The notes below the pieces were generated by a model. It saw only the letters and a list, made by a program, of their open reading frames with translations, was not told where the DNA came from and did no database searches. Of a stretch of 64,000 bases of DNA, positions 38,450-46,620 are shown in pieces. Positions within the stretch are counted from its first letter, which is position 1; every line of letters begins with the position of its first letter. The DNA is from Cryomorphaceae bacterium 1068 (GTDB lineage: Bacteria; Bacteroidota; Bacteroidia; Flavobacteriales_D; Cryomorphaceae): contig JAPVXR010000001.1 in the NCBI GenBank assembly GCA_027214385.1, forward strand, positions 186,001 through 250,000, in the 5' to 3' direction. The translations under genes were made by a program, and so were the position numbers.

Positions 38450-39454
38450 ATGAAAAAAATAAAGGTTGCGGTAAATGGTTTCGGTAGAATCGGGCGATGT
38501 TTTACCAGACGCGTCTTTGAAGCTTATTTTGACCAAATTGAGATTGTAGCGATAAACGATCCCGGATCGATAGAAGCCATCAGTCATCTTTTGAAATATG
38601 ACAGCGTTCAGGGTACCTGGTCCCATGGAGTGGAATATCATCTTGATTCCCTCTTGGTGGATGATATAGCGGTACCTGTTTTCCATGAGCGATCACCTGG
38701 TGCCATTCCATGGAAGAACCTCGAACCGGATCTTATTTTAGAGAGTACCGGTAAATTCAAGACAGTTTCAGAGGCATCCGTTCATTTAGGGAATGCCGAT
38801 AAGTGTCTGATCAGCTCGGTGTCTGTAGACGAAGAAGTTAAGACGATTGTGCTAGGAGCTAACGAAGACATCTTAAGACCGTCGGACCGACTAATATCCA
38901 ATGCTTCATGTACCACAAATTGTGCGGCACCGTTGGTGGACATTATAGACAAAGTGCTCGGTATAGAGAGCGGCTATATCACCACGGTGCATAGTTATAC
39001 AGGTGATCAGGCTTTGCATGATACGATGCATAATGATCTCAGGCGAGCAAGGGCGGCGGCTTTGTCAATTATCCCTACCACAACGGGCGCTGCAAAAGCG
39101 ATAACAAAGATTTTTCCCCATCTCGAAGGACACCTGGGTGGAGCAGGGATTAGAGTCCCTGTGCCCAATGCCTCTCTAACAGATGTGACATACTCTGTTA
39201 AGAAGAAAGCAACAGCTGAAGAGATTAATGAGCTATTCCTAAACGCGAGTAAATCAGCATGGAAGAACTATCTGGAATACACGGACAAACCCTTAGTCAG
39301 TTCAGATATTATTGGGAATACACATTCGTGCATTTTTGATAGTCAGTTGACCTCTGTTGTGGGTAATCTGATAAAAGTGGTCGGATGGTACGATAATGAA
39401 ATGGGATACGCATCGAGGCTCTGTGACCTTATCGTTTATTGGAATAAATTGTAG
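38450..39454 (+). CDS. gap: Glyceraldehyde-3-phosphate dehydrogenase
   Basis: Oxidises glyceraldehyde 3-phosphate with phosphate and NAD(P) in glycolysis, or the reverse in gluconeogenesis. The 334-residue protein has the Rossmann motif NGFGRIGR, the catalytic Cys154 in NASCTTNCAAP, and HSYTGDQ and GWYDNEMGYASR near the end. AINDP in the cofactor-binding region suggests NAD. Its 3' end overlaps lpxH tail to tail by 26 bases with no terminator between them. Confidence 0.96.
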   Translation: MKKIKVAVNGFGRIGRCFTRRVFEAYFDQIEIVAINDPGSIEAISHLLKYDSVQGTWSHGVEYHLDSLLVDDIAVPVFHERSPGAIPWKNLEPDLILESTGKFKTVSEASVHLGNADKCLISSVSVDEEVKTIVLGANEDILRPSDRLISNASCTTNCAAPLVDIIDKVLGIESGYITTVHSYTGDQALHDTMHNDLRRARAAALSIIPTTTGAAKAITKIFPHLEGHLGGAGIRVPVPNASLTDVTYSVKKKATAEEINELFLNASKSAWKNYLEYTDKPLVSSDIIGNTHSCIFDSQLTSVVGNLIKVVGWYDNEMGYASRLCDLIVYWNKL

Positions 39455-40196
39455 GATTGGTTCCGTAGCTTTTCAACTCTACCTTTTCTTGGTATACCGC
39501 ATAGGTATAATTGTTAATCCAGTCGCCAAGATTTATGTATTCACCACCATTGCTCAGCTCAATCACCATCGGCAAATGGCGGTGGCCAAAAATGAAATAA
39601 TCAATATGTTCTTTTTCTGCGATTTCATTTGAATAAATCGCGAGCCATTCTTCTTCAGCACCCAAGAATACTTTATCACTTTCTACTCCTTTTTTTCTGC
39701 TCATTCTAGAGAAGGAATTGGCTAGTCCAATCCCGAAATTAGGGTGTAGTCGGGCGAAGAGCCACTGGCACAGACCCGACCGAAACACCTTCTTAATGAA
39801 CTTATAACCGTGGTCACCAGGACCTAAACCATCACCGTGGCCGATGTAGAATTTTTTGCCGTTCAAGGTTCTTTGAATGGGCTCTCGGTGAATCTCCACC
39901 CCAATTTCATTCGGGATATAATCGAAAATCCACATATCGTGATTTCCGATAAACCAATGAACTTTTGTTCCGGAATCTACAATCTCGGCGAGCTTCCCGA
40001 GGATACGCACATGTCCTCTAGGGACGACCGTTTTGTATTCAAACCAAAAATCGAATACATCGCCAAGAATAAAAATCTCCTCAGCCTCGTGTCGAACTTC
40101 TTCAAGCCACTGAACCACCTTTTTTTCTCTCAAAAGGCTTTCTTCAGGTGAGGGAGCACCCAAATGAAAATCTGAAGCGAAGAAGTATTTCTTCAT
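39429..40196 (-). CDS. lpxH: UDP-2,3-diacylglucosamine diphosphatase
   Basis: LpxH cleaves UDP-2,3-diacylglucosamine to lipid X in lipid A synthesis. The 255-residue metallophosphoesterase shows all expected metal motifs: SDFHLG, GDVFDFW, GNHD, GHGDGLGPGD and FGHRH. It is the last gene of the run that starts with lpxK, three bases after the TlpA-like gene. Confidence 0.94.
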   Translation of the reverse strand: MKKYFFASDFHLGAPSPEESLLREKKVVQWLEEVRHEAEEIFILGDVFDFWFEYKTVVPRGHVRILGKLAEIVDSGTKVHWFIGNHDMWIFDYIPNEIGVEIHREPIQRTLNGKKFYIGHGDGLGPGDHGYKFIKKVFRSGLCQWLFARLHPNFGIGLANSFSRMSRKKGVESDKVFLGAEEEWLAIYSNEIAEKEHIDYFIFGHRHLPMVIELSNGGEYINLGDWINNYTYAVYQEKVELKSYGTNPTIYSNKR

Positions 40197-40199
40197 TAA

Positions 40200-41330
40200 T
40201 TATGTGTTGAATATCTCATCGAGTTTTTGCTCCAATGCAGCTCCTCGAAGTTTGGTTGCAATCACTTTTCCTTCAGGGTCTATCAAGACCGTGAAAGGGA
40301 TGCTTTTTACATTATAAAGATCGGCCGCCGCTGATTGCCAATATCTCAAATCACTCACGTGAGGCCACTCCAGTTTATCCTTCGCGATGGCTTCGATCCA
40401 TTTTTCTTTATTTCTGTCGAGCGAAACGCCGAAGATTTCGAAATTTTCATTCTCATATTTCTTGTACATCCGAACGACATTCGGATTCTCCATACGGCAT
40501 GGCTTACACCAAGAAGCCCAAAAATCTATCAAAACATAATTTCCCCGAAGGTCTGTAAGTTTGATTATGTCCCCTGCCGGATTCGGTAATGCGATTTCCG
40601 GTGCTATTGTCCCTGGTTCTAGCAGGTTTTCAAGTCGCAATTGGTTCTCCATGCTTGCGATTTGATCACTCAGATTATCAAAAAAATAGTTCCCTTGCAG
40701 CTTCGTCGAAAGAGCATCTCTTACCGTTTTAAAGTGTTCAAGGTCTTCCTTCATGTTTAGTCGTTGCAAAGCCGTGAAGTTTGCAAGTTTTTCAGGATCA
40801 CTATTTATAAAATCAATCAAGTAGTCTCTGTATTCTTGTCTTGCTTGATTGTATGAGTTTCCTAACTCAACTCTTTTCTCACTCTCCCCGGTAGTAGCAG
40901 AAGAACGCAAGGCAGTCATCAAAGAGTCCAGTTCTTTTTCGAAGGCTGTCGTAATTACCAGAAGATCTCGCAAGCGCTCACTTTCTTCGCTTCCCGAAAT
41001 AGAGTAGGTCTCTCGAAGTTTTTCTGCGCTTCCATCTATTTGGACATTCGAATTTGTACTGTCTAAAATCAAAATCATCGAATTATCCTCACTCAAAGCG
41101 AGCGTGTAGAAATCAGGTCTGCCCGCTTTAAACTCAAGTTCAAAGTTTCCATTTGGATCTAAAGCAACATTTCTGAGGGTATCAGGTATTCCGTTGGTAT
41201 AGCCAATCAAAGAAACAGATTGCCCATTGGCATCAGATATGTTCCCTGAAATAGTATTCACCTTTGGTTGATTTTCACAACCAAATAAGCCAGCTGTAAT
41301 CAAAACGAGTAGGATCAATCTAATTCTCAT
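40200..41330 (-). CDS. TlpA-like thioredoxin lipoprotein
   Basis: A 376-residue envelope protein. The signal ends with LFGCEN (lipidated Cys about residue 18). The N-terminal half resembles the DUF4369-type domain found before TlpA domains in Bacteroidota. The C-terminal thioredoxin-like domain has the redox motif WASWCKPCRMENP with Cys275 and Cys278. It probably reduces or isomerises disulfides of exported proteins. Its ATG overlaps the gatB stop (ATGA). Confidence 0.92.
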   Translation of the reverse strand: MRIRLILLVLITAGLFGCENQPKVNTISGNISDANGQSVSLIGYTNGIPDTLRNVALDPNGNFELEFKAGRPDFYTLALSEDNSMILILDSTNSNVQIDGSAEKLRETYSISGSEESERLRDLLVITTAFEKELDSLMTALRSSATTGESEKRVELGNSYNQARQEYRDYLIDFINSDPEKLANFTALQRLNMKEDLEHFKTVRDALSTKLQGNYFFDNLSDQIASMENQLRLENLLEPGTIAPEIALPNPAGDIIKLTDLRGNYVLIDFWASWCKPCRMENPNVVRMYKKYENENFEIFGVSLDRNKEKWIEAIAKDKLEWPHVSDLRYWQSAAADLYNVKSIPFTVLIDPEGKVIATKLRGAALEQKLDEIFNT

Positions 41331-42793
41331 TTTTCAAGTAGTTTTCTCAGAATTTCACTGGCCATTTTAGGGTTGGCCTTTCTATTTGATAGTTTCATCA
41401 CTTCTCCCATGAATAGGCCTAGAAGTCCTTTGTTTCCATTTTTGTAGGCTGCAGCTTTATCAGGAAAAGCGGCTATAGCCTGTTTGGCTAGTACTTCTAG
41501 TGAGTCGTCATCACTTTCTTGCAGTAAGTTTTCGCTTTCTGCAATTTCAGCAGCGGTTTTATTCGATTGCTCAATAAATTTCGGGAATAATTGTTGGGAA
41601 GCGGCGGAATTACTGATCTTGTCTGAATCGATTAAAGCAATAATCTCAGCAATTTGAGCGGGTTTTAACGGAAACTCTTCAATGGCAGTTGCCGATTGAT
41701 TTAAATGAGACTTTATTTCTCCGATCACCCAATTGGCAGCAGCTTTGTAGTTTTTTGTATGCCCGATCAAGTCATTAAAATAAAGGGCTATCGGCTTTGA
41801 CTCGATCAAGATTCCCGCATCGTACTCTGATAGCTGAAGCTCATTAATGTACTTCCTAAAGAGCTCGTTGGGTAGGGGAGGCATGTGTTCTTTCACTTTA
41901 TCAATATCTGACTGCTCAAGCGTGAGTGGTTGGATATCTGGTTCGGGGAAGTACCGGTAATCATGCGCATCTTCTTTTCCTCTAAGGGCAAAAGTAGTTC
42001 CTTGCACCGCATCGAAGCTTCGGGTCTGCTGAATGATTTCTCCACCGTTTTCCAAAATTTCAATCTGGCGCTTCATCTCAAATTCGATGGCTCGCTGCAC
42101 ATTTCGAAGGGAGTTCATATTTTTTACCTCGCAGCGATTTCCGAACTTCTTAGAACCCCTTAGCATAACGGAGACGTTAGCATCACAGCGCATACTACCC
42201 TCTTCCATGTTTCCATCACAGACTTCAAGATACCTCACCAAGCGTCGAATCTCAGCCAAATAATTGTACGCCTCTTCTATTGAGCGAATGTCGGGTTCCG
42301 AAACTATTTCCAAAAGAGGTACTCCTGCTCGATTTAAATCAACCAGTGTGTTGAATGGATCTTGGTCGTGAATGCTCTTACCGGCATCTTCCTCTATGTG
42401 AATTCTGGTAATCCCAATTCGTTTGATATCGTTGTTAGCATCCTTCACATCTAAGAAACCGTCTGTGCAAATCGGTGTGGTGTCCTGAGTGATTTGATAG
42501 CCTTTCGGCAAATCCGCATAGAAATAGTTTTTTCTAGCGAAATGCATGGCTCTGGTGATGGAGCAATTGGTCGCAAGGCCCAGTTTAATGGCATATTCAA
42601 TCACTTTCTTGTTCACCCTTGGCAAAGTCCCAGGGTGTCCTAAAGTAAGAGGGGAGGTATTTGAATTTGGGAGACTGCCGTAAGAGTTTAAATCTCCCGC
42701 ATAAGCCTTTGATTTGGTCAATAGCTGGGCGTGAACTTCAAGTCCTACTACCAACTGGTATTTTTCTAAAATTTCTATTCTTTCTTCGATCAT
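41327..42793 (-). CDS. gatB: Aspartyl/glutamyl-tRNA amidotransferase subunit B
   Basis: GatB is the tRNA-binding kinase subunit of GatCAB, which makes Gln-tRNA(Gln) or Asn-tRNA(Asn) from mischarged tRNAs. The 488-residue protein has YQLVVGLEVHAQLLTKSKAY, FADLPKGYQITQ-type motifs (YFYADLPKGYQITQ), and the C-terminal YqeY-like tail domain (about 340-488). gatA and gatC are not in the window. It overlaps its neighbours on both sides by ATGA. Confidence 0.97.
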   Translation of the reverse strand: MIEERIEILEKYQLVVGLEVHAQLLTKSKAYAGDLNSYGSLPNSNTSPLTLGHPGTLPRVNKKVIEYAIKLGLATNCSITRAMHFARKNYFYADLPKGYQITQDTTPICTDGFLDVKDANNDIKRIGITRIHIEEDAGKSIHDQDPFNTLVDLNRAGVPLLEIVSEPDIRSIEEAYNYLAEIRRLVRYLEVCDGNMEEGSMRCDANVSVMLRGSKKFGNRCEVKNMNSLRNVQRAIEFEMKRQIEILENGGEIIQQTRSFDAVQGTTFALRGKEDAHDYRYFPEPDIQPLTLEQSDIDKVKEHMPPLPNELFRKYINELQLSEYDAGILIESKPIALYFNDLIGHTKNYKAAANWVIGEIKSHLNQSATAIEEFPLKPAQIAEIIALIDSDKISNSAASQQLFPKFIEQSNKTAAEIAESENLLQESDDDSLEVLAKQAIAAFPDKAAAYKNGNKGLLGLFMGEVMKLSNRKANPKMASEILRKLLEK

Positions 42794-43608
42794 AGCTTTT
42801 CAATCACACCTTCGAAAATTTGTACCATTTTGGAAGATGATGCATTTGCAGCTCGAACTACGTCAGCATGAGTCGTTTCGACAATTCTACCTTCTACTCC
42901 TAAATCCGTTATTACACTGATTCCAAAACATCTAACACCCATATGCCGAGCGGCGATTACTTCAGGGACTGTGCTCATCCCAACTGCATCAGCTCCTATA
43001 ATGCGCACGTATTTGTATTCTGCCGGTGTTTCGAGACAAGGTCCGGACAAGCCCGCGTAAACTCCTTTTTGAACTGATATACTCTTTGCTTCTGCCACAC
43101 CCTCTGCTACCTGAATAAGTTCATGGTCATATGCCTGACTCATATCGGGAAACCGAGGCCCCCACTTATCATTGTTAGGCCCCATTAGTGGGTTAGTGGG
43201 GAAAAGGTTGATGTGATCACTGATAATCATCACATCCCCAATTTCGAAATTCGGATTCACTCCCCCACAAGCATTCGAGACCATAAGGAGATCAATTCCC
43301 ATTAAAACCATAATTCTTACAGGAGCTACTACTTTGTCCATGGAATATCCTTCGTAGAAATGAAACCTTCCTCTCATCGCCAGTACAGTTTTACCGCCGA
43401 AATCGCCAAGGATAAATTCCCCCTTGTGACCGACTACAGTAGATTGAGGAAAGTCAGGGATCTCACTGTAGCTAATTCTTTTTTTCACTGATATTTTCTC
43501 GGCTACGGCATCCAAGCCTGAACCTAAGATTATACCTACTTGAGGCTTAAGTTCTCCAAAGTGTTCCTTTAGAAAATTGAGTGAATTATTCAGTTGAGTC
43601 TCGTTCAT
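42790..43608 (-). CDS. Purine nucleoside phosphorylase
   Basis: Cleaves purine nucleosides with phosphate in salvage. The 272-residue sequence belongs to the trimeric-type PNP family: GIILGSGLDAVAE, STVVGHKGEFILGDFGG, GRFHFYEGYS, MVSNACGG and GLSGPCLETPAEY. It lies between lpxK and gatB and is linked to both by ATGA overlaps. Specificity (guanosine/inosine) is inferred from the family. Confidence 0.95.
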   Translation of the reverse strand: MNETQLNNSLNFLKEHFGELKPQVGIILGSGLDAVAEKISVKKRISYSEIPDFPQSTVVGHKGEFILGDFGGKTVLAMRGRFHFYEGYSMDKVVAPVRIMVLMGIDLLMVSNACGGVNPNFEIGDVMIISDHINLFPTNPLMGPNNDKWGPRFPDMSQAYDHELIQVAEGVAEAKSISVQKGVYAGLSGPCLETPAEYKYVRIIGADAVGMSTVPEVIAARHMGVRCFGISVITDLGVEGRIVETTHADVVRAANASSSKMVQIFEGVIEKL

Positions 43609-44630
43609 ATCGATCGAATCATGGCGTTGAATCTTTCTGAATCACTGCCAAAGTCTGTTTTAATTTTCCAATACAATACTCGAATATGATTTTCATTGAA
43701 AAAATACACGTGAGTTTTAAGTCGTTGCGCATCTTTTTCGGTAGTGAGTAGCGTTGGTTTTTCAGGCCCAAAAGTATCAATAAAATCGCGGAGCTTAAAC
43801 AGTTCTTCAGAGCTAAACTCGTGATGGTCTTGAAATTCGAAGTGCCTGATAATATTGAACTGTTTTTGAGCTTCTTGTTCGAAAGGCAGCGGATTTGCGA
43901 TAGCTGATAACAGAACCACATTTGAAAGATCAGACGAATCGACCCTATCAGATTTCAGGTCAAATATTTGACCGTATGAGATTGCTGAGAAAAAGATGCT
44001 TTGATTATTCGCCCTTAGCTTGGCTACCAATTGGTTTTTTTCTTTTTGATTCGTGTCTAATGGTGTTTTTGTCACCACTATGGCCTGCGCGCTTTTACTG
44101 CGTTTTTTGATGTCTCGAAGATTTCCCGCAGGTAAAAGATAATCTGACGTGAAAGGTCTATCCCAGGTGGTCAAAAGAAGGTAGAAGTCTGCTTTTACTT
44201 TTCTGTGTTGCATGGCATCATCCAGAATGACCGTTTCTATGTCGGGATGATTGGTTCTTAAATATTCCAATCCTCTGGCTCGGTCTTCATCCACCAACAC
44301 GAAGAGATGTGGATGATTATTCTTGAGAAGCAACGGTTCGTCGCCGCACTGATTGGCTTGCATTGAGTCGTCAACGACCAATGTTCCTTTGGTTTCTCGG
44401 CCATAACCTCGGCTCAGTATTGCAACTTTATCGGTCCCTAAAAGCGATACGATATAATCTGCCATCGGAGTTTTGCCAGTGCCTCCAAGGCTAAGGTTTC
44501 CCACCACGATTGTCTTCTGGGAAGGCTTATAAGACTTTAGAATTCCCGTGTCATACAATAGATGACGCAAGCTCAATATAAAGCCATAAACCCAAGCGAA
44601 CGGTAATAAGAGCTTTCGTAATTCCTGCAT
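43605..44630 (-). CDS. lpxK: Tetraacyldisaccharide 4'-kinase
   Basis: LpxK phosphorylates the disaccharide precursor to give lipid IVA, at the inner membrane. The 341-residue protein has an N-terminal membrane-associated helix, the Walker A motif NLSLGGTGKTPMADYIV, AILSRGYGRETKG and the DDAMQHRKV motif. It leads a minus-strand run through PNP, gatB, the TlpA-like gene and lpxH. The start is 32 bases from the divergent Nif3-like gene. Confidence 0.95.
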   Translation of the reverse strand: MQELRKLLLPFAWVYGFILSLRHLLYDTGILKSYKPSQKTIVVGNLSLGGTGKTPMADYIVSLLGTDKVAILSRGYGRETKGTLVVDDSMQANQCGDEPLLLKNNHPHLFVLVDEDRARGLEYLRTNHPDIETVILDDAMQHRKVKADFYLLLTTWDRPFTSDYLLPAGNLRDIKKRSKSAQAIVVTKTPLDTNQKEKNQLVAKLRANNQSIFFSAISYGQIFDLKSDRVDSSDLSNVVLLSAIANPLPFEQEAQKQFNIIRHFEFQDHHEFSSEELFKLRDFIDTFGPEKPTLLTTEKDAQRLKTHVYFFNENHIRVLYWKIKTDFGSDSERFNAMIRSI

Positions 44631-44634
44631 TCCT

Positions 44635-44642
44635 TAGCTTTG
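44635..44642 (+). promoter_or_regulatory. Probable -7 element for the Nif3-like gene
   Basis: The sequence tagctttg matches TAnnTTTG exactly, 20 bases before the ATG at 44663, in the 32-base gap between divergent genes. A -33 TTG was not seen at the usual distance. Confidence 0.42.
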
Positions 44643-44662
44643 TTCGAAAGAAAGGATCAAAT

Positions 44663-45760
44663 ATGCCACAAATTAAAGATATATGCATCTACCTAGAGCA
44701 ATGGGCTCCACCTGCATATTCAGAGTCTTATGATAATGTAGGGTTGCTAGTTGGTGACAGAGATAAAGAAGTCAATGGTATTCTGGTTAGTCTCGATTGC
44801 ACTGAGGCCATAATTGATGAGGCCATTGAGAAGGGCTGTAATTTGGTGGTTTCACATCACCCCATAGTTTTTAAGGGGCTGAAGAGCCTTACCGGCAAAA
44901 CATATGTAGAACGCACCATTTTGAAAGCGATAAAAAATGGAATCGCTCTGTATGCTATACATACCAATTTGGATAGTGTCTTGACAGGTGTTAACGGAAG
45001 GATTGCTGATCGACTCGAATTGGTCAATCGCACCATATTAAACCCTAAAAAAGGGGGACTCAATAAGCTCACGGTTTTTGTACCAAAAGAGGATGCCGAA
45101 AAAGTGAGAACGGCCTTGTTTAAAGCTGGCGGCGGAGTGATTGGCAATTATAGCAGTTGTAGTTTCAACGTAGAAGGTACAGGCACTTTCCGTCCCGAAG
45201 ATGGTGCTAAACCAACAATTGGTGCTATCGGAAAAACCCAAATGCAAGAAGAATCCAGAGTTGAAATTATGTTTCCTGGCTACTTGTCTTCAAAGATGTT
45301 GGCCGCAATGTCGGCCTCTCATCCCTATGAAGAAGTAGCTTATTACTTGCATTCACTCGAGAATGAAAATCAATATGTAGGGTCAGGGATGATAGGTGAG
45401 CTTTCTGAAAAAATGGAAGCTTCCGATTTCTTGAGTTTTTTGAAAGATTCAATGGAATTAAAGGTCGTCAGACATACTAAGCTCCTTCAAATGGATATTA
45501 AAAGGGTCGCGATATGCGGTGGGTCAGGTAGCTTCTTGTTGGGAGATGCCAAACGGTCAGGAGCCGACGTTTTGATCACAGGTGATTTTAAATACCATGA
45601 ATTTTTCGACGCAGAAGGTGAGTTGATGATCGCCGATATCGGACACTATGAAAGTGAGCGATTTACGATTGATCTAATTGCAGATTATCTACGCGAAAAT
45701 TTTACTACTTTTGCAGTCCGTTTAACGGAAGTGAATACTAATCCAATCCATTATTTCTAA
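44663..45760 (+). CDS. Nif3-like dinuclear metal centre protein
   Basis: A 365-residue member of the Nif3/YbgI/YqfO family, hexameric proteins with a two-metal site; the GTP cyclohydrolase I type 2 label given to some members is not well supported. Metal-site regions are visible as VVSHHPIVFKGLK, IHTNLDS and the C-terminal ITGDFKYHEF and DIGHYESE. The insert at about 130-230 is the PII-like domain of the long form. It precedes the CT398-like gene by five bases. Confidence 0.92.
   Translation: MPQIKDICIYLEQWAPPAYSESYDNVGLLVGDRDKEVNGILVSLDCTEAIIDEAIEKGCNLVVSHHPIVFKGLKSLTGKTYVERTILKAIKNGIALYAIHTNLDSVLTGVNGRIADRLELVNRTILNPKKGGLNKLTVFVPKEDAEKVRTALFKAGGGVIGNYSSCSFNVEGTGTFRPEDGAKPTIGAIGKTQMQEESRVEIMFPGYLSSKMLAAMSASHPYEEVAYYLHSLENENQYVGSGMIGELSEKMEASDFLSFLKDSMELKVVRHTKLLQMDIKRVAICGGSGSFLLGDAKRSGADVLITGDFKYHEFFDAEGELMIADIGHYESERFTIDLIADYLRENFTTFAVRLTEVNTNPIHYF
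45706..45713 (+). promoter_or_regulatory. Possible internal promoter before CT398-like gene
   Basis: Tacttttg matches TAnnTTTG, lies inside the end of the Nif3-like gene and is 52 bases before the next start. A TTG at 45678-45680 is 25 bases away, longer than usual. Weak evidence. Confidence 0.25.
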
Positions 45761-45765
45761 TATTT

Positions 45766-46560
45766 ATGGCAACAGCTAAATCCAAAAAAGGCATATCTAC
45801 TGAGGATAAGCTAAGGGCGTTATACAATTTGCAACTCATTGACTCACGAATAGATAAGATTCGTACGGTTAGAGGTGAGTTGCCATTCGAGGTTCAAGAT
45901 TTGGAAGATGAGACGGAAGGATTAGCTACTCGTCTTGAGAAAATGGAAGCAGACAAGAAGTCGCTGGAAACGGAGATTTCTGACAAGAAGAATTCCATCA
46001 CTGAAAGCAAGGCACTCATCAAGAAATACAAAGAGCAGCAAGACAACGTTCGGAACAACCGAGAGTTTGAGTCTTTGAATAAGGAACTTGAGTATCAGGA
46101 TTTGGAAATCAAATTAGCTGAGAAAAAGATCAAAGAATTCCAAGCTCAAATTGAAACCAAGAAAGAAGTGATCGACAACACCCGCGAGGAGCTTGACGGT
46201 CGCAAGAAAGACTTGGATGTTAAGAAGAAGGAGCTGGACGAGATTGTTGGCGAGACCAAGAAAGAGGAAGAAGCTTTATTGAAAAAATCAGATGATGCCG
46301 GTAAGAAAATTGATGAGCGACTTCTAAAGGCGTACAAAAGAATCAGAAATGGTTCGAAAAATGGTTTGGCTGTTGTGCCAATCGATCGTGAAGCTTCTGC
46401 CGGTTCTTACATCAAAATTCCACCGCAAAGACAACTCGACGTTGCTGCTCGTATGAAGATTATCGTTGACGAACACAGCGGACGAATCCTTGTAGACAAA
46501 GAACTTGCTGACGAGGAGAGTGAAAAGATGGAGGCAATTTTCAAGAAGCTTTCAAAATAA
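45766..46560 (+). CDS. CT398-like coiled-coil protein lacking zinc cysteines
   Basis: A 264-residue cytoplasmic protein with a long coiled coil (about residues 15-190) and a C-terminal region matching the C4 zinc-ribbon of CT398-like proteins (GLAVVPIDREASAGSYIKIP, then IIVDEHSGRILVDKEL). In the zinc form four cysteines occupy this ribbon; here the positions are Ser211, Ser214, Asp235 and Ser238, and the protein has no cysteine at all. The ribbon fold may persist without metal. Function of the family is not settled. It is cotranscribed with the Nif3-like gene. Confidence 0.88.
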   Translation: MATAKSKKGISTEDKLRALYNLQLIDSRIDKIRTVRGELPFEVQDLEDETEGLATRLEKMEADKKSLETEISDKKNSITESKALIKKYKEQQDNVRNNREFESLNKELEYQDLEIKLAEKKIKEFQAQIETKKEVIDNTREELDGRKKDLDVKKKELDEIVGETKKEEEALLKKSDDAGKKIDERLLKAYKRIRNGSKNGLAVVPIDREASAGSYIKIPPQRQLDVAARMKIIVDEHSGRILVDKELADEESEKMEAIFKKLSK

Positions 46561-46591
46561 AGACAACACTCTTTACCGATAGAAAAAATTG

Positions 46592-46619
46592 AAGCCATTC
46601 CATTGAGAGTGGCTTTTTT
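46592..46619 (+). terminator. Terminator after the CT398-like gene
   Basis: An approximately 8-bp stem agccattc / gagtggct (one G-T pair) with a 6-base loop and a run of six Ts, 33 bases after the stop. It separates this gene from the convergent FadL-like gene. Confidence 0.78.
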
Positions 46620-46620
46620 A

